Shown one piece after another: positions 44,057 to 52,014 of a stretch of DNA of 64,000 nucleotides (positions are counted from its first letter, which is position 1; each line of letters opens with the position of its first letter). The position numbers and the translations under genes were made by a program. The stretch comes from Paraburkholderia nodosa DSM 21604 (lineage in GTDB: Bacteria; Pseudomonadota; Gammaproteobacteria; Burkholderiales; Burkholderiaceae): contig NZ_JAFA01000045.1 of the NCBI RefSeq assembly GCF_000519185.1, positions 1 to 64,000 on the forward strand, read 5' to 3'. The notes beneath the pieces are model-generated. The model saw only the letters and a program-made list of their open reading frames with translations. It was not told the origin of the DNA and made no database searches.

Positions 44057-46437
44057 ACGATCAAGCCGAAGCGCTCGTCATGCGCCCACAGCCAGGCGAT
44101 GAGCACGCCCACGAGCGCGCGCTCGGCGCGCCGCTGCCGCACGAATCCGCCGATGCGCACGTGAGCGGCGAGGCGCGCTACACCGACGACATCCCCGAAC
44201 TGCACGGCACCGTACACGCGGCGCTCGGCCTGGCGCGCCATGCGCACGCGCGCATCGTCGCGCTGGACCTCGAACGCGTGCGCTCGTCGCCGGGCGTGCT
44301 TGCGGTGCTGACGGCCGCCGATATCCCCGGCGAGAACGACTGCGGCCCGGTCGTGCACGACGATCCGGTGCTCGCGAGCGACGTCGTGCAATATCTCGGG
44401 CAGCCCGTGTTCGCGGTGATCGCCTCGAGCCACGAACTCGCGCGCCGCGCCGCGGCGCTCGCCGCGAGCGACGACGTCGTTCGCTATGAGCCGCTCGAGC
44501 CCGTTCTCAGCATCGAAGAGGCGCGCACGCGCCAGCACTACGTACTGCCGCCGCTGCGTCTCGTGCGCGGCGCGCCCGATGCTGCGCTCGCCGCTGCGCC
44601 GCATCGCCTCGCAGGCACGTTTGCCGTGGGCGGCCAGGAACAGTTCTATCTCGAAGGCCAGGTGGCCTACGCGCTCCCGCAAGAGCAGACCGGCATGCTC
44701 GTCTACAGCTCGACGCAGCACCCGAGCGAAATGCAGCAGGTCGTCGCGCATCTGCTCGGCTGGCCCGCCCATCGCGTCGCCTGCGAATGCCGGCGCATGG
44801 GTGGCGGTTTTGGCGGCAAGGAATCGCAGTCGGCGCTGTTCGCGTGCGTCGCCGCGCTCGCGGCGCACAAGCTGCAGCGGCCCGTGAAACTGCGCGCGGA
44901 TCGCGACGACGACTTCATGATCACCGGCAAGCGCCACGATGCGCTCTACACCTACGAAGCGGGCTACGACGACGAAGGACGGCTCCTCGGCGCGCGCGTG
45001 GAGATCGCGCTGCGCGCGGGCTATTCCGCCGATCTTTCGGGCGCGGTCGCCACGCGCGCGGTATGTCACTTCGACAACGCCTACTTTCTTTCGGATGTCG
45101 AAATCGTCGCGCTCTGCTGCAAGACGAACACACAGTCGAACACCGCGTTTCGCGGCTTCGGCGGCCCACAAGGCGCGCTCGTGATGGAGGTGATGCTCGA
45201 CGAAATCGCCAGGGCACTGGGCCGCGATCCGCTCGATGTGCGGCGCGCGAACTATTACGGCGTGGGCGAACGTGACATCACGCCGTACGGCCAGCGCGTG
45301 GAGGACAACGTGCTCGCGCCGCTCACCGACGAACTGCTCGCCTCGAGCCGCTATCACGAGCGTCGCGCGGCCATCGCCGCGTACAACCGCACGAGCCCCG
45401 TGCTCAAGCGCGGCCTGGCGCTCACGCCGGTCAAGTTCGGCATCTCGTTCAACGTGCCGCATCTGAACCAGGCGGGCGCGCTCGTGCATGTGTACCGCGA
45501 TGGCTCGGTGCTCGTGAATCACGGCGGCACCGAAATGGGCCAGGGACTCAACACCAAGGTCGCGCAGGTCGTGGCGGGCACGCTCGGCTTGCCGCTCGCA
45601 CGCGTGCGCGTGAGCGCCGCCGATACCTCGAAGGTCGCCAATACTTCGGCCACGGCGGCCTCTACCGGCAGCGACCTCAACGGCAAGGCCGCCGAGGATG
45701 CCGCGCTCACGATCCGCGCGCGCCTCGCGGCGTTCGCGGCTGCACAATACGGCGGCACGGCCGAAGACGTTGCGTTCGACGATGGCCTGGTGCGAGCGAA
45801 CGGCAAGGCGATTGCCTTTGGCGAATTCGTCGAACTCGCGTACATGAAGCGTGTGCAACTGTGGTCCGATGGCTTCTACGCCACACCCAAAGTGCATTGG
45901 GACGCGCGCACGCTCACCGGCCATCCGTTCTACTACTTCGCTTATGGCGCGGCGGTGTCCGAAGTGGTCGTCGACACGCTCACGGGCGAATGGAAACTCG
46001 TGCGCGCGGACGTGCTGCACGACGCAGGCCAGTCGATCAATCCGGCCATCGATCTGGGCCAGGTGGAAGGCGGCTTCATCCAGGGCATGGGCTGGCTCAC
46101 CACCGAGGAGCTTTGGTGGAACCGTGACGGGCGGCTCATGACGCATGCGCCGTCCACCTACAAGATTCCGGCGGTGAGCGACACGCCGGAGGCATTCAAC
46201 GTGAAGCTCTATCGCAGCGGCGGCAACGACAACGTCGAGGCGACCGTGTTCCGCTCGAAGGCCGTGGGCGAACCGCCCCTGCTGTTGCCGTTCTCGGTAT
46301 TTCTCGCGATTCGCGACGCCGTGGGCGCGGCGGTGCCCGAGGCGCGCGAGGCCGCGCCGCTGCGCGCGCCCGCGACGCCTGAAGCGATTCTCGATGCGCT
46401 GGACGCGCTGCAGGCAAACAGCCGCAAAATGAACTGA
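44053..46437 (+). CDS. xdhB: Xanthine dehydrogenase large subunit (molybdopterin)
   Basis: XdhB hydroxylates hypoxanthine and xanthine to urate at the molybdenum cofactor. The 794-aa protein has the cofactor motifs RRMGGGFGGKESQ, NTAFRGFGGPQGALV and GTEMGQGLNTKVAQV. The catalytic Glu region near the C-terminus reads GQVEGGFIQGMGWLTTEEL. The start at 44053 overlaps xdhA by 4 nt; the open frame extends upstream inside xdhA but only the downstream part is XdhB-like. Confidence 0.96.
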   Translation: MNDQAEALVMRPQPGDEHAHERALGAPLPHESADAHVSGEARYTDDIPELHGTVHAALGLARHAHARIVALDLERVRSSPGVLAVLTAADIPGENDCGPVVHDDPVLASDVVQYLGQPVFAVIASSHELARRAAALAASDDVVRYEPLEPVLSIEEARTRQHYVLPPLRLVRGAPDAALAAAPHRLAGTFAVGGQEQFYLEGQVAYALPQEQTGMLVYSSTQHPSEMQQVVAHLLGWPAHRVACECRRMGGGFGGKESQSALFACVAALAAHKLQRPVKLRADRDDDFMITGKRHDALYTYEAGYDDEGRLLGARVEIALRAGYSADLSGAVATRAVCHFDNAYFLSDVEIVALCCKTNTQSNTAFRGFGGPQGALVMEVMLDEIARALGRDPLDVRRANYYGVGERDITPYGQRVEDNVLAPLTDELLASSRYHERRAAIAAYNRTSPVLKRGLALTPVKFGISFNVPHLNQAGALVHVYRDGSVLVNHGGTEMGQGLNTKVAQVVAGTLGLPLARVRVSAADTSKVANTSATAASTGSDLNGKAAEDAALTIRARLAAFAAAQYGGTAEDVAFDDGLVRANGKAIAFGEFVELAYMKRVQLWSDGFYATPKVHWDARTLTGHPFYYFAYGAAVSEVVVDTLTGEWKLVRADVLHDAGQSINPAIDLGQVEGGFIQGMGWLTTEELWWNRDGRLMTHAPSTYKIPAVSDTPEAFNVKLYRSGGNDNVEATVFRSKAVGEPPLLLPFSVFLAIRDAVGAAVPEAREAAPLRAPATPEAILDALDALQANSRKMN

Positions 46438-46555
46438 CCGCGCGAACCGGCCGGCGCCTCGCACACTCCAACCGCGAAGCGCAGCCCGCGCGAGGCCACG
46501 AAGATTAACCGGCGGCACAGGCAACACCGTGCCGCACCGTAGGGAGAAGCGCCAG

Positions 46556-47614
46556 ATGCAAGCCTGGCTTTCCGATCTGCAGCACCTGCTCGCGCACGGC
46601 GACGCCGCCGTGCTGGTCACCGTTGCGCGCGTCGAGGGATCGGCGCCGCGCGAGGCCGGCACGAAGATGATCGTCACGCGCGAAGCGGCCCGCCACACCA
46701 TCGGCGGCGGCCACCTCGAATGGAAGGCCATCGAAATCGCGCGCCAGGTGCTGCGCGACGGCATGCGCACGCCGCATGCGCGGCGTCTCGAGCGCCTCGC
46801 GCTCGGGCCGAGCCTCGGCCAGTGCTGCGGCGGCGCCGTGGTGCTCGCGTTCGAGCGCCTCGACGTGGCCGACCTCGGCTGGCTCGCCACGCTCGCGCGC
46901 CGTCTCGCGGCAGGCGCATCGACCGTGCGTAGCGTATCATTTCGCTCCTCGCGGAACGGGAGCCCCGAGGGCGAAGGCACCGTAGCCGATCCGGCCATGC
47001 TTTCCGAGCCGGAACCGGGCGTGGAAGCGCCCGACTGCCTGCTTTGGGAAACGGGCGGCGCGCTGCTCCTCACCGAAACCATCGCGCCGAACGATTTTCC
47101 CGTCGTGCTGTTCGGCGCGGGCCACGTGGGCGCGGCGCTCGTGCGCGTGCTCGGCACGCTGCCCTGCCGCGTGCTGTGGGTCGACGAGCGCGACGCGGCG
47201 TTTCCGACGCCCGAGGCGTTCGCACTGCTGAACGCGCCCAACGTCGCGATCGACGCCAACGACGCGCCCGACGAGGCCGTCGACACGGCCCCGCCCGGCA
47301 CGAGCTTCATCGTGATGACGCACGACCATTCGCGCGACCTCGATCTCGCCGAGCGCATCCTGCGCCGCGGCGACTTCGTGTTCTTCGGCATGATCGGCTC
47401 GCACACGAAGCGCAAGCAGTTCGAGCACCGGCTCGCCGCGCGCGGCATCGATCCCCTGCAGATCGCGCGCATGAACTGCCCGCTCGGCGTGGACGGTATC
47501 GTCGACAAGTCGCCCGAAGTCATCGCCGTCTCGGCCGCCGCGCAATTGCTGCAGGCGATCGAAGCGGCGAAGCTGGCGAGTGCGGCGCATGCCCCCGCCA
47601 CCCATTCCGCGTGA
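46556..47614 (+). CDS. xdhC: Xanthine dehydrogenase accessory protein XdhC
   Basis: XdhC binds molybdenum cofactor, promotes its sulfuration and inserts it into XdhB. The 352-aa protein has the XdhC/CoxI N-terminal part (VTVARVEGSAPREAGTKM; IGGGHLEWKAIEIA; SLGQCCGG with paired Cys) and a C-terminal Rossmann domain (VVLFGAGHVGAALVRVL). The ATG at 46556 fits the family; an upstream GTG adds nine unrelated residues. It lies 118 nt after xdhB. Confidence 0.93.
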   Translation: MQAWLSDLQHLLAHGDAAVLVTVARVEGSAPREAGTKMIVTREAARHTIGGGHLEWKAIEIARQVLRDGMRTPHARRLERLALGPSLGQCCGGAVVLAFERLDVADLGWLATLARRLAAGASTVRSVSFRSSRNGSPEGEGTVADPAMLSEPEPGVEAPDCLLWETGGALLLTETIAPNDFPVVLFGAGHVGAALVRVLGTLPCRVLWVDERDAAFPTPEAFALLNAPNVAIDANDAPDEAVDTAPPGTSFIVMTHDHSRDLDLAERILRRGDFVFFGMIGSHTKRKQFEHRLAARGIDPLQIARMNCPLGVDGIVDKSPEVIAVSAAAQLLQAIEAAKLASAAHAPATHSA

Positions 47615-47654
47615 TGTCAAACACTGAAGAACCCATAAGCGAATCGAACCGAAC

Positions 47655-48716
47655 ATGACGATCACGACCACCGCCAACACCGCCGCCAACGCAAAGGCGC
47701 TCGTCGACAAGGCCGCCAATGCGCCGAAGGCCGAGCTGCACATCCATATCGAAGGCTCGCTCGAACCCGAGCTGATCTTCGCGCTCGCGCAGCGCAACAA
47801 CGTGAAGCTCGCCTACGACTCGATCGACGCGCTGCGCGCCGCTTACGCGTTCACCGACCTGCAGTCGTTCCTCGACATCTATTACGCGGGCGCGAGCGTG
47901 CTGCTCTCGGAGCAGGACTTCTACGACATGACGATGGCGTACTGCGAGCGCGCGCTCGCCGACAACGTCGTGCACACCGAAATTTTCTTCGATCCGCAAA
48001 CGCACACCGAACGCGGCGTCCCGATCGAAACGGTGGTCGCGGGCATCGACCGTGCGCTCGCCGACGCCGAAAAACGGGGCCTCACGAGCAAGCTGATCCT
48101 GTGCTTCCTGCGCCACCTGAGCGAAGCCGATGCGCTCGCCACCTTTGAAGCCGCGCGCCCGCTGTTCGAGCGCTATGCACGCCTGATCGGCGTGGGCCTC
48201 GACTCGTCCGAGCGCGGCCATCCGCCATCGAAATTCGAGCGCGTGTTCGAGCAAGCGCGGGCGATGGGGCTGAAGCTCGTCGCGCACGCGGGCGAGGAAG
48301 GCCCGCCCTCCTACGTCTACGAGGCGCTCGACCTGCTCAAGGTCGACCGCGTCGATCACGGCGTGCGCAGCATCGAAGACGCGGCGCTCGTCACGCGTCT
48401 GGCCGACACGCGCGTGGCGCTCACGGTGTGCCCGCTCTCGAACACCAAGCTGTGCGTGTTCGACGACATGACGCAGCACACGCTCAAGGCCCTGCTCGAC
48501 AAGGGCGTCGCCGTAACCGTCAATTCCGACGATCCCGCCTACTTCGGCGGCTACGTCAACGAGAACTACCGCGCCATCATCGAAGCGCTCAAGCTCGACG
48601 ACGACGAGGTGTACACGATCCTGCGCAACGGCTTCGAGGCTTCGTTCGTGACGCCCGAAGAGCGTGCCGCGCTGATCGCGAAGCTCGACGCGAACTGGAG
48701 TCGCGCCACGGCTTAA
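47655..48716 (+). CDS. Probable adenine deaminase of the adenosine-deaminase family
   Basis: The 353-aa TIM-barrel metalloenzyme has zinc ligands in ELHIHIEGSLEPEL, HAGEEGPPSYVYEALDLL and the Asp pair in NSDDPAYFGGYV. Automatic annotation would call it adenosine deaminase (add). However, HIHIEGSLEPELIFALAQRN, the EIFFDPQTHTERG segment and SNTKLCVFDDMTQHT follow the adenine deaminase subgroup (Pseudomonas PA0148 and fungal Aah1) as I recall those sequences. It sits 40 nt after xdhC and before guaD, so adenine to hypoxanthine feeding xanthine dehydrogenase makes good sense. Confidence 0.85.
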   Translation: MTITTTANTAANAKALVDKAANAPKAELHIHIEGSLEPELIFALAQRNNVKLAYDSIDALRAAYAFTDLQSFLDIYYAGASVLLSEQDFYDMTMAYCERALADNVVHTEIFFDPQTHTERGVPIETVVAGIDRALADAEKRGLTSKLILCFLRHLSEADALATFEAARPLFERYARLIGVGLDSSERGHPPSKFERVFEQARAMGLKLVAHAGEEGPPSYVYEALDLLKVDRVDHGVRSIEDAALVTRLADTRVALTVCPLSNTKLCVFDDMTQHTLKALLDKGVAVTVNSDDPAYFGGYVNENYRAIIEALKLDDDEVYTILRNGFEASFVTPEERAALIAKLDANWSRATA

Positions 48717-48909
48717 AGCGTGGACTCAGGCGCAAACTAAAACGCGGACTCGTCCGCACAGCAAGCCCCAGCCCGGGCTGTCACACGAATCCGGTCCAGC
48801 GCGCGAGCGCCGAACCGTGGGCCCGCTTATGCTGCGTTTTCAGGAGCGGCATGCGTCATGCGGGGCATGCATCGGACGAATACCTGAAATTATCGGAGAC
48901 GAAGTTCCC

Positions 48910-50217
48910 ATGACTCAATCGGCTTACCGCGCAAAACTGTTGACGTTCACCGGCGACCCTGCGCAATCGTCCGACGCCGCTGTCTTTGACGAAGACGGCG
49001 TCGTGATCGTCGAAGACGGCCACGTGGTCGCCTCGGGCGCGTGGTCCGCGCTCAAGTCGCGCGTCAATGAAAGCGCGACGGTCCACAATCTGCGCGACAA
49101 GCTGATCGTGCCAGGCTTCATCGACACGCACATCCACTATCCGCAGACGGACATGATCGCCTCGCCCGCGCCGGGTCTGCTGCCATGGCTGAACACGTAC
49201 ACCTTCCCGACCGAGCGCGGCTTCGAAAACGAAGCGGTGGCGCAGGACACGGCGCGCTTTTTCGTCGACGAGCTGCTCGCCTGCGGCACGACCACGGCGC
49301 TCGTGTACTGCACCGTGCACAAGCAGTCCGCCGACGCGCTCTTTACCGCGAGCGAAGCGAAGAACCTGCGCATGGTCGCGGGCAAGGTGCTGATGGACCG
49401 CCATTGCCCCGAGTTCCTGCGCGACACGCCGCAAACGGGCTACGACGACAGCGCCGAGCTGATCGGGCGCTGGCACAACCGCGGGCGCCAGATGTACGCG
49501 CTCACGCCGCGCTTCGCGCCCACTTCGACCGAGGCGCAGCTCGAAGCGTGCGGCGCGCTCGCGAAGGCGCATGGCGACATCTTCATCCAGAGCCACGTGG
49601 CCGAGAACCCGGACGAGGTGAAGTGGGTCAAGGAACTGTTCCCTGGCCATCGCAGCTACCTCGACGTGTACGACCACTACGGACTCCTGCGCAAGCGGGC
49701 GGTGTACGGCCACTGCATCTGGCTCGACGACGAAGACCGCCGCCGCATGGCGCATACGGGCACCGTCGCCGCACACTGCCCGACCTCGAACCTGTTCCTC
49801 GGCAGCGGCCTGTTCGACTTCGACAAGGCGGGCGAATCGTCGATGCCCGTGACGCTCGCCACCGACGTGGGCGGCGGCACCTCGTTCTCCATGCTGCAAA
49901 CCATGAACGAGGCGCACAAGGTCGCGCGCATGGGCGGCCACCACCTCACGGCGACGCGCATGTTCTGGCTCGCGACAGCGGGCGCGGCGCAGGCGCTCGA
50001 TCTCGCCGACAAGATCGGTACGCTCGCGCCCGGCAGCGAAGCGGACTTCGTCGTGCTCGATGCGCAGGCCACGCCGCTGCTCGCGCGGCGCACGGCGCGC
50101 GCCGAAGCGCTGGAGGAGTTGCTGTTCGCGCTCGCCCTGCTTGGCGACGACCGCGCCGTGTTCGAGACCTACGCGGCAGGCAAACGCGTGCACAGCCGCG
50201 ACGGCGCACGCCGCTGA
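48910..50217 (+). CDS. guaD: Guanine deaminase
   Basis: GuaD hydrolyses guanine to xanthine and ammonia. The 435-aa amidohydrolase has the metal motif PGFIDTHIHYPQTDMIASP (HxH), a later His in FIQSHVAENPDE, His in YGHCIWLDDED, and the metal Asp in LATDVGGGTSFSM. The start at 48910 (MTQSAYRAKL) fits; the 31 in-frame codons before it do not. It completes an adenine/guanine to urate route with the genes upstream. Confidence 0.94.
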   Translation: MTQSAYRAKLLTFTGDPAQSSDAAVFDEDGVVIVEDGHVVASGAWSALKSRVNESATVHNLRDKLIVPGFIDTHIHYPQTDMIASPAPGLLPWLNTYTFPTERGFENEAVAQDTARFFVDELLACGTTTALVYCTVHKQSADALFTASEAKNLRMVAGKVLMDRHCPEFLRDTPQTGYDDSAELIGRWHNRGRQMYALTPRFAPTSTEAQLEACGALAKAHGDIFIQSHVAENPDEVKWVKELFPGHRSYLDVYDHYGLLRKRAVYGHCIWLDDEDRRRMAHTGTVAAHCPTSNLFLGSGLFDFDKAGESSMPVTLATDVGGGTSFSMLQTMNEAHKVARMGGHHLTATRMFWLATAGAAQALDLADKIGTLAPGSEADFVVLDAQATPLLARRTARAEALEELLFALALLGDDRAVFETYAAGKRVHSRDGARR

Positions 50218-50220
50218 AAG

Positions 50221-50244
50221 CCCCGCCCCGCGCGGGTTGCGGGG
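50221..50244 (+). other. GC hairpin after guaD
   Basis: CCCCGC and GCGGGG pair around a 12-nt loop directly after the guaD stop, followed by AAAA rather than T. It may be a transcript-end stabiliser or a weak attenuator. Confidence 0.35.
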
Positions 50245-50296
50245 AAAAGCGCCATACTATGCGCCTCATTGGGGAGTCGCACCGCCTCATCGCAAC

Positions 50297-50869
50297 GTGA
50301 ACCAAGCCTTTCTGGTCTCGACCGGCGCGGTCGCGCTCGCCGAAATCGGCGACAAGACGCAGTTGCTCTCGCTCGTGCTCGCGGCGCGCTACCGCAGACC
50401 GCTGCCGATCATCTTCGGCGTGCTCGTCGCCACGCTCGTCAATCACTCGGGCGCCGGCGCGCTCGGCACGTGGCTCGGCGCGCTCGTCACGCCGGGCGTC
50501 ATGCGCTGGGCGCTCGCCGCCTCGTTCGTCGCCATGGGGCTCTGGATCCTCGTACCGGACAAGCTCGAGGAAGGCGAGGCGAACGTGAACCGCTCGCAGC
50601 TCGGCGTGTTCGGCGCCACGGTGGTGGCCTTCTTTCTCGCGGAAATGGGCGACAAAACGCAGATCGCGACCGTGGCGCTCGCCGCGCGTTTTCATGACTT
50701 CTTCGGCGTGGTGGCGGGCACGACGCTCGGCATGATGATCGCCAACGTGCCCGCGATCCTGCTCGGCGACCGTTTCGCCCACAAGCTGCCGACGAGACTC
50801 GTGCATGCCGTTGCGGCGGCGCTGTTCGTCGTACTCGGCGTGCTCGCGATTCTGGGCGTGGGGTTCTGA
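50297..50869 (+). CDS. TMEM165/GDT1-family (UPF0016) probable manganese exporter
   Basis: The 190-aa inner-membrane protein has six helices in two repeats, each with the family signature E-x-G-D-K-T (VALAEIGDKTQLLSLVLAAR and FFLAEMGDKTQIATVALAAR). Bacterial relatives export Mn2+. Translation starts at a GTG at 50297, which gives the usual N-terminus just before the first signature; the longer frame upstream overlaps guaD and is not membrane-like. Confidence 0.9.
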   Translation: MNQAFLVSTGAVALAEIGDKTQLLSLVLAARYRRPLPIIFGVLVATLVNHSGAGALGTWLGALVTPGVMRWALAASFVAMGLWILVPDKLEEGEANVNRSQLGVFGATVVAFFLAEMGDKTQIATVALAARFHDFFGVVAGTTLGMMIANVPAILLGDRFAHKLPTRLVHAVAAALFVVLGVLAILGVGF

Positions 50870-50889
50870 CTTGACGTCGGAAACGACAT

Positions 50890-50922
50890 AAAAAAACGCG
50901 CCGGACATAAGGCCCGGCGCGT
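50890..50922 (-). terminator. Intrinsic terminator of the DUF4136 lipoprotein gene
   Basis: ACGCGCCGG and CCGGCGCGT form a perfect 9-bp stem; on the minus strand a run of T follows. It lies 31 nt beyond the lipoprotein stop at 50953. Confidence 0.88.
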
Positions 50923-50952
50923 CGCATGGTGGGCGAGTACGACGATGCTTGC

Positions 50953-51651
50953 CTATTTCGCCGGCGCGCTGCCCGTCGCGGCCGCACCGCCCTGCCCCGC
51001 GCCCGCCGGGGCCGCAGGTGCCTCATTCGGCGCGCCGCCGTTCTTGCCGACCGGGATCTTGACCTCCGCGACCGTGCCGTTGGCCAGCGGGAAATTCCCC
51101 AGCGCGCTCTGCACGAGAAAAGGCATCACGCGCACGAGCGAGGGATCGTCGCCCGAGGTGCGCGCCTGCACGTTATAGACCTCCTTGCCGCTAGCCTTTT
51201 CCGTGATGCGAATGCCGAGCGCATGCGAATACACCGGATAGCTCTGGTTCACGTAGGCGGGCTGATACGGTCCCCACGCGCCCCACGGATTCCACGGCCC
51301 CCAGTACGGGCCCGGCCAGGGGTTGTAGAACACGGGCTGCGCGACCGTCACCGTGTCGGTGCGGCTGCCGTAGGCGAGGCCCACCAGATAGCGCGCCTGC
51401 GGCTCGGCCACGAGACGGAACGCATGCATGGCGAGCCCGTTGGCCACGAACTGCTCGTAGGTGCTCTGCTCGATGCTCTGGCTTTGCTCGGGGCTGCGTT
51501 TGAACGCAAAGGTGCGCGTGGCGTCGCTGCCGCCGTCCCATGCGGAGAAGGCGGTCACCTGGCTCGTCACGTAAGTCGTGCAGCCGGAGAGCGTGAGGGC
51601 GAGCGCCGCCAGCATCAGGAGGGCGCGGCGGGTCCATCTGTCGTGCATCAT
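50953..51651 (-). CDS. DUF4136 domain-containing lipoprotein
   Basis: The 232-aa protein has a lipoprotein signal (LMLAALALTLSGC, lipobox L-S-G-C) and should be anchored in the outer membrane. The DUF4136 domain (about 30-185) includes RTFAFKRSPEQSQSIE and QARYLVGLAYGSRTDT. A striking Trp/Pro/Gly/Tyr stretch (PWPGPYWGPWNPWGAWGPY) lies near residue 110. The tail (195-232) is Ala/Gly/Pro-rich. Function is unknown. Confidence 0.85.
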   Translation of the reverse strand: MMHDRWTRRALLMLAALALTLSGCTTYVTSQVTAFSAWDGGSDATRTFAFKRSPEQSQSIEQSTYEQFVANGLAMHAFRLVAEPQARYLVGLAYGSRTDTVTVAQPVFYNPWPGPYWGPWNPWGAWGPYQPAYVNQSYPVYSHALGIRITEKASGKEVYNVQARTSGDDPSLVRVMPFLVQSALGNFPLANGTVAEVKIPVGKNGGAPNEAPAAPAGAGQGGAAATGSAPAK

Positions 51652-51861
51652 GGTCTTCTCGTAGCAGTGTTGCTTCAGTTGGAAAAGTGCAGTCGTGGGG
51701 GCCGCTCTCTCCGATACGATCTTTGCGCCGCGCTTATTCCGTGTCCGTTACGTGTGGATTCCACGCCGGTCGTGTCTTGTTTTGCGCTCAGCCAGCCGCG
51801 CGGCAGGGCCTGATCATACTGACTCGTGGCGCAGCGCGAAAGTTCGGAGGCCGGGCCCCGA

Positions 51862-51891
51862 CGGACAAAGCGGCCCGAGCCTTTGTACAAT
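51862..51891 (+). promoter_or_regulatory. pepN: Candidate pepN promoter
   Basis: CGGACA (-35, four of six matches) and TACAAT (-10, five of six) are separated by 18 bp. The predicted transcript would start near 51898, giving a leader of about 115 nt. Confidence 0.4.
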
Positions 51892-51965
51892 GGGGCGATC
51901 CGCCGCGCTCCCGCGACGGCAGGCAGCGCCCGTCGGGCGCACCCGCCGCCGCGGCCGGCCAATCC

Positions 51966-51991
51966 GATCCACACCGAGCGATCCACACCGA
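51966..51991 (+). repeat. Direct 12-bp repeat in the pepN leader
   Basis: GATCCACACCGA occurs twice with a 14-bp period between the candidate promoter and the start codon. Purpose unknown. Confidence 0.8.
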
Positions 51992-52014
51992 TCCGACACA
52001 CCCCCATCCAGACC

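Larger units (their letters stand above)
51652..52014. other. Divergent intergenic region between the lipoprotein gene and pepN
   Basis: No gene is seen in these 363 bp. The right part contains a candidate pepN promoter and two perfect copies of the 12-mer GATCCACACCGA (51966-51977 and 51980-51991) just ahead of the pepN start. Confidence 0.5.

Noticed and set aside
43903..47601. Open frame of more than 1200 codons on the minus strand across xdhA, xdhB and xdhC
   Set aside because: It is the mirror of three well-supported genes, with no domain and no ribosome-binding site.
50258..50296. TTGGGGAGT before the GDT1-type gene, resembling the start of a yybP-ykoY manganese riboswitch
   Set aside because: Only about 30 nt remain before the start codon, too little for the two-helix aptamer, and the second conserved segment is missing. 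The match may be chance.
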